This document shows, one piece after another, positions 25,606 through 34,645 of a stretch of DNA of 64,000 nucleotides; the stretch's first letter is position 1; the number at the start of each line of letters is the position of its first letter. Made by a program: the position numbers and the translations under genes. The stretch comes from Roseomonas gilardii. Lineage in GTDB: Bacteria; Pseudomonadota; Alphaproteobacteria; Acetobacterales; Acetobacteraceae. Location of the stretch: contig NZ_CP015585.1 in NCBI RefSeq assembly GCF_001941945.1, positions 1 through 64,000 on the forward strand. The letters run 5' to 3'. Under the pieces are notes generated by a model. That model made no database searches and was not told the origin of the DNA. It saw only the letters and a program-made list of their open reading frames with translations.

Positions 25606-27003
25606 ATGTCCGCCACCCTGAACGAGCCGCCGCGCGCGACCCAACGCGGCCCCGACCCGCTCCGCGAGGTCTTCGACCGGATGAACGAGGCGCGGGGCGT
25701 CCTGGCCGGCCACGATCCGAAGCTCAGCCAGCAAATCAACGAGGTCACACGCCTGCTGCACCAGTCCGACACCCCCCGCGATGCTGCGCTGCTCACCCGG
25801 GCGGCCTATGTCTACCAGGATTTCACCCGGCTGGCGGGTCCCGTCGCCGGCGTGCCGGACAACCTGCGCGCCGAGCTGGGCCACCTCGCCGGCACGGCGC
25901 CCGGCCTCGCCAACGAGCGCATCCACGACCTTCTGCGGGAAGTGCCGGACCTGCGGGATCGCTCGCTGGTCCATTCGATCCGCTCCCTGGCCGTCGCCAC
26001 CGGAAAGGAGGGCGGCGATCAGCACCGTCCGGACGTTCTGGACAAGGTGGAGACCTTGGAGCGACGCGTCATGGCCGTCTCGCCGGGCTTCGGCGGCCCC
26101 ACGGCCCGGCATGCACAGCCCGATTTCGCCACGGCAACGCCCGCCCCGACCTCCCCGGCGCCCGCAGGCGGCGGGGCGCCAGAGGCCACGCGTGGCTCCT
26201 CGCCCGAGGAAAGGGTCCAGGCCAGCGCCTCCCCTGGCGAAGGCGCGCGCCAGGCACGCCAGTCCGAAGCGGTCCAGCCCGCTCCAGCGGCCCAGCCGGC
26301 AACGGCCGCCCAGGCAGCGCCGGCAGCCCAACTGGCGACGGCCGTGCCGGCGAGCCCGGTCGAGCGTGTGGTCGCCGCCATGATCCCGCCGCGCCCGACA
26401 AGCCCGCCCTGGGAACCACCGCCGACACCCCTCGGCGAGCGTCTCGCCAGCTATCTCGGCAACCGGGCTGACAACAAGGCGCTGGAGGCGGCCGAAGCCT
26501 CGGGGCAGCGTGCCATCGAGGCGCTGCGCGGCTTTGCCCAGGGTGCCGGCGCGGCGGTGATGGCCCGCATCAACGAGGCGGCACGTAGCGACCCCCGTGG
26601 CGTCGAGGGCGTCCTGTCCGAGATGCGCGAAGGCGGCCGGCACGCCGAGCTGCGCTCGCAGTTCAACAACGCTCTTGTCCAGGAGAAGGGCGTTGCCGCC
26701 GCCTACGACGCAGCCGCCTCGGCGGTGCGGCAGTATGGCAGCGATCGCCAGGCGGCCGACGCGGTCGTCCTGAAGCGCTCCGAGCCGGCGACGCTGGCCG
26801 GGCGCTTCGAGCGGCTCGACGCCGCCATCGGCGAGGCGGCCTCGCACCTGCCCTCGCGCCAGGAGGGCAAGAGCGTGGTGGACGAACTCGGCCAGAAGGT
26901 CGCGGACCTCGTCCGCCGGGCCGTCGATGGCATTCGCAACGTCTTCCAGCAGGAGCAGCGCCCAGGCGCCGCGGCCTCCTCCTCTCCCTCGCCTGGACCG
27001 TAG
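25606..27003 (+). CDS. hypothetical cytoplasmic protein of the T4SS operon
   Basis: 465 residues with no signal peptide. It has an N-terminal helical domain (LREVFDRMNEARGVLAGHDP to about residue 160), a Pro/Ala/Gln-rich linker (about 170-260) and a C-terminal helical domain (ERLASYLGNRADNKALEAAE to SVVDELGQKVADLVRRAVDG). I do not recognise the family. Its place directly before dotA suggests a cytoplasmic accessory of transfer, perhaps for substrate handling. Confidence 0.6.
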   Translation: MSATLNEPPRATQRGPDPLREVFDRMNEARGVLAGHDPKLSQQINEVTRLLHQSDTPRDAALLTRAAYVYQDFTRLAGPVAGVPDNLRAELGHLAGTAPGLANERIHDLLREVPDLRDRSLVHSIRSLAVATGKEGGDQHRPDVLDKVETLERRVMAVSPGFGGPTARHAQPDFATATPAPTSPAPAGGGAPEATRGSSPEERVQASASPGEGARQARQSEAVQPAPAAQPATAAQAAPAAQLATAVPASPVERVVAAMIPPRPTSPPWEPPPTPLGERLASYLGNRADNKALEAAEASGQRAIEALRGFAQGAGAAVMARINEAARSDPRGVEGVLSEMREGGRHAELRSQFNNALVQEKGVAAAYDAAASAVRQYGSDRQAADAVVLKRSEPATLAGRFERLDAAIGEAASHLPSRQEGKSVVDELGQKVADLVRRAVDGIRNVFQQEQRPGAAASSSPSPGP

Positions 27004-27062
27004 GCCTGTTCGCATCGGCGGCGTGCATCCTCGCGGACCAACCCCCCCGCCGCGAGGACACG

Positions 27063-29390
27063 ATGCGCCGTAGAACCCTGATGGCCCTGGCGACCCTGGT
27101 GCCGGCCCTGCTCCTGGCAGGCCCGGCACTGGCCCAGGGAACGGGCGTGAACCTCAGCTGGTCCGCCCTCGATCCCGGCGACGACTGGGCCGCGACCGTG
27201 ATCCGCTCGGTCTTCCCGATCGACGGCTCGACCGGCACGGTCAGCACCGGCAACGCCGCCACGGTGATCGGCACCCTGGTCCGCTCCCTCACCGGCTTCG
27301 TGGCAGCCATCGCCATGTTCTATCTCGTCTACTCCATGATCATGCAGATCTGGCGCGGCGCGGAGACGTCGCGCCTGCTCACCGACGGCATGAGCGGCAT
27401 GGCCGCCCTCCGTCTCGGTGCCGCTGCGATCTTCATGTTTCCGCTGGCCAACGGCTTCTCGACCGGGCAGGCGGCCGTGGTGCAGGCCTCGATGTGGGGC
27501 ATCGGCATGGCCAAAACGGTCTACACCTCCGCGGTGACGGCCATCGGTGCCGATGCCCGCGTCATCGCCGACCCTATCGTCCCCGGCAGCCGGACCATCG
27601 TGGCGGGGTTGATCCGCAACGAGCTCTGCCGGGCCCTGGTCAACGCCGCCGCCAACAACGCCAACCTCGTGCCGGCGCCGGGCCCGATCTCCTCGGGCGG
27701 GGTCGGCAACGTCCCTGGCTTCGACACCTGGGCCTACCGGATGTCCAGCGGCAACGAGACCGGCGCGCCGGTCTGCGGCACCGTGACCCTGGCCAAGGCC
27801 AGCGGCACCAACACCGTCGCCGGGGTCGATGTCGGCATGGTCGACAAGCAGCGCCAGATCCTCACCAACGTCCTCACCGGAACCATCCGCCCGCAGGTCG
27901 CGAGTGTCGCGCAGCAGTTCTATGCCGACCGCCGCGCGGCCGATCTGCAGCCCCTGATGAGCGTGCTGATGTCCGCCACCAGCCAGTACAACAGCCAGCT
28001 CACCACCGCCGCCAGCAGCGCCATGAGTAGCATCCGCAGCGCGCTGCAGAATGCCCGTGGCAGCGGCGCCACGCCCGATGCCACCTCGATCCGGCTGAGC
28101 GCGCTCGGCTGGTCGGCCGCCGGCGCCTACTACCTGGAGTTCTCCCGCCTCAACGGCGCCACCTTGTCCCTGATGAGCGGCGTGCCCCGCGTTGAGCGTC
28201 CCTCCTATCTCGGCCTTGGCCCCGCCCTGACTGCCGACGTGGCACCCCTCTCCGCGGCGGCCGAGGCCTTCATGGAGCGGGTGAGTGCCTACGTCGCCAC
28301 CACCGACCAGGCCAACACGCCGTTCGGCGGATCGGGCCTGTTCTCCGGCGCCTCGCCGGCGGAGGATGGCGCCGGCATGGTCGAGCGGGTCTTCCGCTCG
28401 CTGGGCCTGAGCGAACGCATCCTTGCCCTCGTCACCAACTACTTCGTCAACCCCGGCACCAGCGTCTGGATCGACCCCTTCGGCAGCCTGATGCAGCTCG
28501 GCCACGCCATGGTCGCGACCGCCATGGGCGCGCTCGGGATGGCTGGCATCGGCGTGGGAGGCTCGAACGCCGTCGGCACCGCCCTCGGCGGCGTGCCGGT
28601 GCTGGGTGGGGTCCTGGCGGCCGGGTTCAGCGGCCTGGGCAAGGTGCTGGAGTTCCTCGGCCCGGCGATCTTCGCGTTGATCTCCGGCCTGCTGATCCCC
28701 GGGCTGACCATCGCCTACGTCCTGCCCCTCATCCCCTTCCTGATTTGGGTCGCAGGCGTCGCGGGCTGGCTGATCCTGGTCTGCGAGGCGGTCATCGCCG
28801 TGCCGCTATGGATGCTGGCGCACATGACCATGCGTGGCGAGGGCCTCCATGGAACCGCGACGGAAGGCTACTCGCTGCTGTTCAACGTCCTGTTCCGCCC
28901 GGTGCTGATGCTGCTCGGGCTGTTCCTCGGCTACTTCATCTTCGCCAGCATGTCGTGGCTGCTGCGCCTGAGCTTCGGTGTGGCGGCGGGCTTCGTGCTG
29001 GGCAACGGCTGGGTGGTGACCAACGTGCTGGGCGTCGTGGTGCTGCTCTGCATCTTTGTCCTCGCCCACGTCGTCCTGGCGCTGATGTCCTTCCGGATGA
29101 TCTCCCTGGTGCCCCACCATATCCCGCGCCTGATCGGCTTCCTGCCGGCCAACCGGGTGGATATGGACGGATTCAGCCGGGATGCGGCCCTGGTTGGCGC
29201 TGCTGGGGCGTTGAGGCGGATCGAGGGTGCGGCTACCCAAGCGTTAGGCAAGGAGCCCTCTGGCGGCGCGGTCACCTATCCATCGCACAATAGTCCCGAC
29301 CAAACTCGCCTGAGTGCTAACCCAGGTGATACAATGGACTCCACGCTGAGGGCCGCGACCGACATCTCGCCCTCTCGAAGGGAGGGCTAG
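27063..29390 (+). CDS. dotA: DotA/TraY polytopic membrane protein
   Basis: 775 residues. A cleavable signal peptide (LATLVPALLLAGPALA) and a first membrane helix near residues 75-95 (FVAAIAMFYLVYSMIMQIWR) are followed by a large periplasmic domain (about 150-470). A cluster of C-terminal membrane helices follows (LISGLLIPGLTIAYVLPLIP, VLMLLGLFLGYFIFASMSWL, VTNVLGVVVLLCIFVLAHVV). This is the architecture of DotA and of TraY of IncI plasmids, which form the inner-membrane channel part. Unlike the other dot genes it is on the plus strand. Confidence 0.88.
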   Translation: MRRRTLMALATLVPALLLAGPALAQGTGVNLSWSALDPGDDWAATVIRSVFPIDGSTGTVSTGNAATVIGTLVRSLTGFVAAIAMFYLVYSMIMQIWRGAETSRLLTDGMSGMAALRLGAAAIFMFPLANGFSTGQAAVVQASMWGIGMAKTVYTSAVTAIGADARVIADPIVPGSRTIVAGLIRNELCRALVNAAANNANLVPAPGPISSGGVGNVPGFDTWAYRMSSGNETGAPVCGTVTLAKASGTNTVAGVDVGMVDKQRQILTNVLTGTIRPQVASVAQQFYADRRAADLQPLMSVLMSATSQYNSQLTTAASSAMSSIRSALQNARGSGATPDATSIRLSALGWSAAGAYYLEFSRLNGATLSLMSGVPRVERPSYLGLGPALTADVAPLSAAAEAFMERVSAYVATTDQANTPFGGSGLFSGASPAEDGAGMVERVFRSLGLSERILALVTNYFVNPGTSVWIDPFGSLMQLGHAMVATAMGALGMAGIGVGGSNAVGTALGGVPVLGGVLAAGFSGLGKVLEFLGPAIFALISGLLIPGLTIAYVLPLIPFLIWVAGVAGWLILVCEAVIAVPLWMLAHMTMRGEGLHGTATEGYSLLFNVLFRPVLMLLGLFLGYFIFASMSWLLRLSFGVAAGFVLGNGWVVTNVLGVVVLLCIFVLAHVVLALMSFRMISLVPHHIPRLIGFLPANRVDMDGFSRDAALVGAAGALRRIEGAATQALGKEPSGGAVTYPSHNSPDQTRLSANPGDTMDSTLRAATDISPSRREG

Positions 29391-29834
29391 ATGGACGATC
29401 ATGATACTGGAATCAGTGGTGCGGCGGGCTACCTCCTGGGGAGGATGGCGGCAGAGAGTGCGCAGGACCAGGCTCGACTCCGGAAATACCTGCGGTCGCG
29501 CTTCTCACGTCCTGTACGGCGCCCCTATGAAGCCGAAAGCGTGGATCGTGCGATCGCGGAGTGGCAGGAAGCCGTCCGCTCACGCGACGCGACCATTCAG
29601 GGTCTGCGTGAGCAAGGTGCCGCTGTCGTGACGGAGCGCGACCAGTGGCGCGACTATGCGCGGGCCGTTGAGGGCGAGCGGGAAGCCTTGCGGACCCAGG
29701 CCAGCGCGCTGCAGGACAACAAGTTCCGGCTTCTGGATCGCGTCGTCGACCTGGAAGCGGAAAACTCCGGACTGCTGGAAGACGTGGAGATGCTTCGCGC
29801 CGAGGTGGCCCGGCTCAGGAACGGGACCGACTAG
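29391..29834 (+). CDS. coiled-coil protein downstream of dotA
   Basis: 147 residues, starting one base after the dotA stop. The first 25 residues include a Gly-rich AAGYLLGRMA stretch. The C-terminal half is a clear coiled coil (ALQDNKFRLLDRVVDLEAEN and ENSGLLEDVEMLRAEVARLR). No signal peptide or catalytic motif. Function unknown; probable scaffold or adaptor in the transfer operon. Confidence 0.7.
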   Translation: MDDHDTGISGAAGYLLGRMAAESAQDQARLRKYLRSRFSRPVRRPYEAESVDRAIAEWQEAVRSRDATIQGLREQGAAVVTERDQWRDYARAVEGEREALRTQASALQDNKFRLLDRVVDLEAENSGLLEDVEMLRAEVARLRNGTD

Positions 29835-29890
29835 CCCCGGCCGTTCGCACCGGAGCCGGGCAGCATGGGGCCACAACCAGGACAGGCCCC

Positions 29891-30208
29891 ATGCTCCCCT
29901 CCCGATCCGCCCTCCTCGCCGCCCTCGTCGCCCTCTCCCTCGCGGCCTGCAGCAGCGGCAACGTCCGCACCACCAGCAGCTACAATGCCCCGGCGGCGCC
30001 CCCTGTCAGCAACCCCAATTACGATCCCTTTGCCGCGCCCGGCACGGTCAACGCCACATGGGCGCCGCCCGTGCTCAACCGCAACGGCACCATTGTCAAA
30101 CCCAACGACCCACGTGGCGCCATGGCTGGCCGGCCCGACTACGAGCACGCCCCCTGGGCAACCGGGGCCGCGGGCGGCGCAGTCTACGCTCCCCCCGGCA
30201 CCTTCTAG
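29891..30208 (+). CDS. small lipoprotein of the T4SS operon
   Basis: 105 residues. The signal peptide LLAALVALSLAAC ends in a lipobox with Cys20, followed by SSGN, so outer-membrane sorting is likely. The mature part is Pro/Asn-rich and unstructured. It is the last gene of the plus-strand operon; the minus-strand truncated gene next to it converges with a 4-base overlap. It may be a VirB7/DotK-like stabiliser, but there is no sequence proof. Confidence 0.65.
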   Translation: MLPSRSALLAALVALSLAACSSGNVRTTSSYNAPAAPPVSNPNYDPFAAPGTVNATWAPPVLNRNGTIVKPNDPRGAMAGRPDYEHAPWATGAAGGAVYAPPGTF

Positions 30209-30662
30209 CCGCCCCTCGGCCAGAAGCCCTCGGCCGTGCGCAGATAGGCGCCGGCCGGGGCCAGCCGCCGCGTCCTCAGCTGCCAGTTCGCCCAGGCGTT
30301 GCGGAAGGCCAGCACGAAAAAGGCGGCGCAGAAGGGCAGGAACTGCACCGCCGCGCTGAACCGTCCGCCTCCGCCCGCCGGCATCGCCACCATCTGCCAG
30401 ACCCACATGAGCAGGGCGATCCAGCCCGCCGCGAAGCAGCCCCACGCGACCCGGGCGGTCTGCCGCCGGCGTTCCTTCCAGCGCCTTTCCAGTTCGAACT
30501 CCGTGATGCCCAGCTGGAACGCCGTGGCCACCGGATCGAGGTAGCCTCGCGCGTCGGCCACCGGCCCGCTCTGCTGCGCCGGTCCCTGCCGGATCGCGCC
30601 GGCCAGCCCGCGCAGCAGGCCATATCCCGAGCGGATCTCGCCGGCGCCCGCGGTCTCGCCGG
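30205..30662 (-). pseudogene. membrane protein gene, 5' end removed by IS6 copy 1
   Basis: The frame is open from the stop at 30,205 up to the IS boundary at 30,662 with no good start: the only candidate inside is a GTG at 30,561, and the sequence before it (GEIRSGYGLLRGLAGAIRQG) looks coding. Two membrane helices are visible (WGCFAAGWIALLMWVWQMV and FLPFCAAFFVLAFRNAWA). In other type IVB conjugation loci, a membrane protein of this kind next to the dotA operon could be functional; here it has probably lost its start. Family not recognised. Confidence 0.6.
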
Positions 30663-31493
30663 GGCATTGGCAAGTTGTTTAGCGAGGGGGCGAGTTCGGC
30701 CGCGTGACTGAGGGTGCGGCAGGATCAGGATGCTGCCTCGGCGCAGGTTTCCTGCCGCCAGATCCGAAAGGCCTTGGCCCGAGCGCGCCGGTACTCACCG
30801 GCCGTCATCAAGTGCCGGCGAGGACGGAAATGGCCGTAGATCATGCTGTGGGCTGAGAGGAACCGCTGAGCCTGCCCGGCCGACTTGAACCGCTGCATCT
30901 GCCGTTCTCGTCGCCGGGTCGGCCGGTGCGAGTTCTCCGCCCGATTGTTGAGATAGCGGCTGCTCCGATGCCGGACCTCGGGTAGGATCTCGCGCTGCGC
31001 CACGCCGTAGCTCTTCAACCCGTCTGTGACCAACCGCTGTGGCTTGTACCTCATGCTCGCGAGCAGGCGCTTGAAGAACCGCTTGGCTGCACCCCCGTTC
31101 CGCCGATCCTGAACAAGGATGTCCAGCACCACGCCGTGCTGGTCCACCGCGCGCCAGAGATAATGCAGCACGCCATTGATGCGTAGAAACACCTCATCCA
31201 GGTGCCAGGTGTCGCCCGGCTTCGGTCGGCGCCGCCGCAGCCTGGCCGCAAACTCCGAACCGAACTTCCGGCACCAGCTCCGGATGCTCTCGTGCGTGAC
31301 GGTGATGCCCCGCTCTGCCAGGATCAGTTCCACATCCCGCAGGCTCAGGCCAAATGCGTGATACAGCCAGACGGCGTGGCTGATGATCTCCGCCGGAAAG
31401 CGGTAGCCAGGGTAGGTGGCGGGGTCAGGCGTCATCCGGCCAGCTTCGCCCAGCTCGCTCTCTGCGGCTACTGCCGCTCAACTTGGCAATGCC
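30663..31493 (-). mobile_element. IS6-family insertion sequence, copy 1 (831 bp)
   Basis: The ends are GGCATTGGCAAGTTG and, on the other strand, GGCATTGCCAAGTTG, a near-perfect inverted repeat. The boundaries are exact because the same 831 bases recur at 51,409-52,239 with different flanks. No 8-bp target duplication is seen here (CTCGCCGG on the left, CGCCTGGG on the right), which points to recombination or cointegrate resolution after insertion. It truncates a membrane-protein gene on the left and the pyruvate oxidase gene on the right. Confidence 0.93.
30725..31435 (-). CDS. IS6-family DDE transposase, copy 1
   Basis: 236 residues, the usual IS6 length. The N-terminal helix-turn-helix (FPAEIISHAVWLYHAFGLSL) is followed by the catalytic triad Asp80 (TWHLDEVF), Asp138 (VTDGLKSY) and Glu167 (NNRAENSH). 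Such enzymes transpose by a copy-in route and often bracket accessory genes. It differs from copy 2 only at residue 173 (Thr here, Ala there), from one base change at 30,919. Confidence 0.95.
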   Translation of the reverse strand: MTPDPATYPGYRFPAEIISHAVWLYHAFGLSLRDVELILAERGITVTHESIRSWCRKFGSEFAARLRRRRPKPGDTWHLDEVFLRINGVLHYLWRAVDQHGVVLDILVQDRRNGGAAKRFFKRLLASMRYKPQRLVTDGLKSYGVAQREILPEVRHRSSRYLNNRAENSHRPTRRRERQMQRFKSAGQAQRFLSAHSMIYGHFRPRRHLMTAGEYRRARAKAFRIWRQETCAEAAS

Positions 31494-32732
31494 CGCCTGG
31501 GGCATGGCATTCGCCATCGTGCCGTGGCTCAGGCTGACGATGGTCCGGTTGAAGCTCGTGGCCGGGATGTGCCGCAGGCACCACACCATGGGGGAACCAC
31601 CGTCGGCGGTGTACACCGCGTCCGGGGTGGCGTGCTTCGAGACGGTCTCCACCAGGAATTGCGGATGGATCGCCCCGCTGCCCGGCACTGCTCGCCGCTC
31701 GAGCTTTACCTTCGCGCTGCGGGCCTCCGAGAGCGCCTTGTCGAGGAAGGCGCGATCGTGGCAGGCCTGGATGCGGGGCAGCAGCGCCTCCAGTGTGGGC
31801 GCGATGTCGCCCACGACGCCGATGTCCACGGGATGCCGGCGGCCAAGATGGGTTGCATCGATGTCGATCTGGATGATCTTTGCCTGTTCCGGGTAAAACT
31901 GCCGCCACGCGAAGTCACAGCCGAGGAGCAGCAGCGTGTCGCACTCCTTGATCGCGCTGTAGCCGCCGCGGTGGCCGAACACGCCGGTCATACCGACGTC
32001 GAAAGGGTTCTCCGGCTCGAGGAAGTCCTTGGCGCGGGATGTGCGGGCTACCGGCGCCTGCAGGCGCTCCGCCAGGGCGATCACTTGGTCATGCGCGCGC
32101 TCACAGCCGGAGCCGCCGTAGATCACGACCCGCTTCCCTGCGTTCAGCGTCTCGGCTATCCGGTCCAACTCGCCCTCAGCGGGGCGGGAGACGGGCTCGA
32201 CCCGGTGCGCGCGGAAGGGTGGTTCCTCTGGGGCCGTGGCTTGAAACACGTCCACCGGCACGATCAGCACAGCGACACCCCGGCGAGAAAGCGCGGCTTG
32301 CGCCGCCATGGCGGTCATCCGCGCGGCATGGGCAGGCGTTCGAATCTCCTCGCAGAACACGGTGCCCTTGGCGTAGACGCTCTTGAAGTCCACCTCCTGC
32401 GGAAAGTCGAAGCCCTGCTCGTCCCGGCTGATCTGGCTGGCCACGAGGACCACGGGCGCGCGGTTGCGGTGGCTCTCCCACAGGCCGTTGATGAAGTGCA
32501 GGCTGCCCGGCCCGCAGGAGCCAGCACAAAGCGCGAGTTCCCCGGTGAGGAGTGCGTCGGCGCCGGCGGCCATGGCGCCCGCCTCCTCGTGGCGCACATG
32601 GACCCAGCGGATGGAGGAGCGACGCACGGCATCTGTGAAGTAGTTCAGCGTGTCGCCCGGCACGCCGTAGCAGCGGGCGGCCCCCGCCTCGGCCAGAACC
32701 TTGACAACTACGTCGGCTACCCTGCGGCTCAT
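31494..32732 (-). pseudogene. pyruvate oxidase/dehydrogenase (PoxB-like), C-terminus removed by IS6
   Basis: Starts at the ATG at 32,732 with GAGGAG six bases upstream. The thiamine-diphosphate enzyme pattern is clear: VRHEEAGAMAAGADALLTGE, CAGSCGPGSLHFINGL, the FAD/linker domain with GMTGVFGHRGGYSAIKECDT, and VYTADGGSPMVWCLRH. Homology ends at SLSHGTMANAMPQAG, exactly at the IS boundary, so about the last 170 residues are missing, including the GDG..N cofactor motif. The frame runs on into the IS to 31,425. PoxB makes acetate and CO2 from pyruvate with quinone reduction; this copy should be inactive. Confidence 0.88.
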
Positions 32733-32889
32733 GCACTGCTCCTCTTTTTCGAATGGTGCTGCCGCCCTGCCCACCACCGTCGGGCAGGGTCCACGCGCCG
32801 CGCATGGATAGCCGCAACCCGACCAACCAGCTTGAACCGGGATGCTCCGATCGAGGGTACGTGTGCTCTCGTCCGGGTTACGAAGCCGG

Positions 32890-33145
32890 TTGTTGGCGGG
32901 ATCCGCGCGTGGCGCTGGGCGAGCGGGTGAACGCCCTGCGGGTGGCGCTCGGCCTCAGCTAGGAGGACTTCGCGGGCCGGGTGGGGCTGGACCGGACCTA
33001 TGTCAGCGGCATCGAGCGCGGCCTGCGCAACCCCACCTTGCTGGTGCTGCTGCGCCTGGCGCAGGCGCTGGAGGTCTCCGTCACCGGGTTGCTGGAAGAA
33101 CCACCATCCCGTCGGAAGACAGAGCAACCGCCTGCGAAGCGCTGA
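32890..33145 (+). pseudogene. XRE regulator with an in-frame amber stop
   Basis: The frame reads VALGERVNALRVALGLS, then TAG at 32,960-32,962, then EDFAGRVGLDRTYVSGIERG and LLVLLRLAQALEVSVTGLLE to a TGA at 33,143. The normal family sequence at the break is GLSQEDFA, so one C-to-T change turned a CAG codon into TAG. The part after the stop contains the recognition helix. No start fits downstream. Either the gene is dead or it depends on suppression. The upstream start is uncertain. Confidence 0.75.
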
Positions 33146-33899
33146 CAAGCGCCTTTCGTCACGGCCGGCACGGAAAGCGGGCGAGGCGCATGGCCTCGTC
33201 CCGCTTTGCCGGCCCCGGCCTCGGCCCGCCGGGAGGGCGGGGCGCCGGCTCCGGTGAGGGAGAGCACCGTCATCGCCTGACGCCCGCTACGACACTGAGG
33301 TAGGTCGTCTTTGCTGCATCGCAACAGGCCGGCGCACGGCTCGGATGCGGCAATCCGCACTTTGCCAGAGAAGCCTCCGCATTTCATTCCGATTTGCCAT
33401 TGAAAGTGCAGGCCCCACTTCCCATATGAGTGGAGGTGAAGCCGGGAGCCTGTTCGTTGCTCTCCGCCTTCCGGGCGCCTGTCGCCCCCCACCTCCCCAT
33501 CCCATCCTCATCCTGGCGGACCGATGCGCGCGCCTCCTGGCAGCGCGCCGGTCCTGGACCGCGCATCCGGCACTGAGCCGGCCGTCTTCTGCGAACCTCC
33601 TGCCCTGCCAGCGGTGGCAGCCCGATGACCGGAATGGGCCGCCCGGCGCTGCCCTCCCCGGGGCTGCGCGGCGGATCCTCTTCCTTCTTCCCCTTCCGCT
33701 TCCCTTCTCTCCTCCCGGCTTCACCACGCCTTCTCCCGATCTGCCTTCGCGGCTCTCCGGTGATCACCGGCGGGGGGGCGCCACACCATCGCGCCCCCTC
33801 TTTCCCCTCTCGTCCCGTGTCCCTGGCCGGTCTCGGTAGCTCCCAAGCCGACCGTCGCGGCCCTTGAGCAAGGCCGAAACCATCCTCCAGGACACCACG
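33146..33899. other. 754-base stretch without a supported gene
   Basis: Long open frames exist on both strands here, but they have the Arg/Pro/Ser-rich composition of random GC-rich translation and no ribosome sites. I see no conserved motif. A short AT-richer patch near 33,385-33,430 could be a remnant of an older gene end. Confidence 0.5.
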
Positions 33900-34457
33900 A
33901 TGCTCTTCAGCACCGACGTTCCCGACCACGAGGCCGAGCGCCGGCGGGCCCGGCTCTTCTGGCACTTCACCGCACAGCTCCTGCCCACGGTGGCGGAGGC
34001 CAGCGATGCCGCCCTTCCGGGGGCGGCGGAGTTCGAGCGCCTGCACCGGCGCCTCGATGTCCTCGAGCGCCACATGGCCGACCTGATGTTCCTCCAGCTC
34101 TCCGCGCAGGACCTCCTGCTCGGCAGGCGCCGGGACTTCTCGGTTCGCAGCCGCGACCTCATCGTCACGGCCCTGCGCCAGGCACCCTACCGGGGCCGTT
34201 GCCCCTGCTGCGGCCACGAGCCCGTCCTCGACGCGGCGGGCGCACCGCTGGAGGGGACCGAGTTCGACCACGCCTTCCACCGTGGGCTGAACCGGCCCGA
34301 GCATGGCAGGCTCGTCTGCCGGCCCTGCCACCGCGAGATGACCCATGGCGGCTATCTCGCGCGCTTCTCTCGCATCCACCAGTTCCGCGCCTTCCAGGGC
34401 GCGGTGCTCGCCGGGCGGGACCGATCCCGGGCCCGGCCCGCGGACGCCCCGTCCTGA
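33900..34457 (+). CDS. HNH-like zinc-binding protein
   Basis: 185 residues from the ATG at 33,900 (AGGA seven bases upstream); a TTG 12 codons earlier is an alternative. A helical N-terminal half (FERLHRRLDVLERHMADLMF) precedes a zinc-ribbon/HNH region: RCPCCGHEPVL, EFDHAFHRGLNRPEH and LVCRPCHREM. The two CxxC pairs bracketing an xDHxxx motif are the HNH layout, so a nuclease or a zinc-binding DNA-associated protein is likely. It is followed by a strong terminator and is not part of the operon downstream. Confidence 0.65.
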   Translation: MLFSTDVPDHEAERRRARLFWHFTAQLLPTVAEASDAALPGAAEFERLHRRLDVLERHMADLMFLQLSAQDLLLGRRRDFSVRSRDLIVTALRQAPYRGRCPCCGHEPVLDAAGAPLEGTEFDHAFHRGLNRPEHGRLVCRPCHREMTHGGYLARFSRIHQFRAFQGAVLAGRDRSRARPADAPS

Positions 34458-34479
34458 CGCTGGCTCCCACCAGCAACGC

Positions 34480-34510
34480 AAAGCCCCCGGCCATCGCGGC
34501 CGGGGGCTTT
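34480..34510 (+). terminator. intrinsic terminator after the HNH-like gene
   Basis: AAAGCCCCCGGCC pairs perfectly with GGCCGGGGGCTTT around a 5-base loop, giving a 13-bp stem that ends in a T run. It lies 23 bases after the HNH gene stop. Because the stem has A and T flanks on both sides it may also end the minus-strand racemase operon. Confidence 0.9.
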
Positions 34511-34645
34511 TTGCGTTTCCGCGCGCGCAGGATCAGCTGCGTGCGATGTTGGTGAGCACGGCGTTGGAGGGTGGGAAGTACATCTGCAGCACTCGGTCAG
34601 ATTGGGCACGGCACTCACATCGCAACAATCTTAAGGTCACTCCAT

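Noticed and set aside
1-30208. Search for a relaxase or oriT with the transfer genes
   Set aside because: No MOB-type motif (Tyr or His-triad relaxase pattern) was recognised in any frame; these genes are probably outside the window, so none is claimed.
30655-31501. 8-bp target duplications at IS6 copy 1
   Set aside because: CTCGCCGG and CGCCTGGG do not match, and they also fail to pair with the flanks of copy 2.
33384-34481. 365-codon minus-strand open frame
   Set aside because: It lies antisense to the HNH-like gene and across non-coding DNA; composition is typical of random GC-rich translation and no motif is present.
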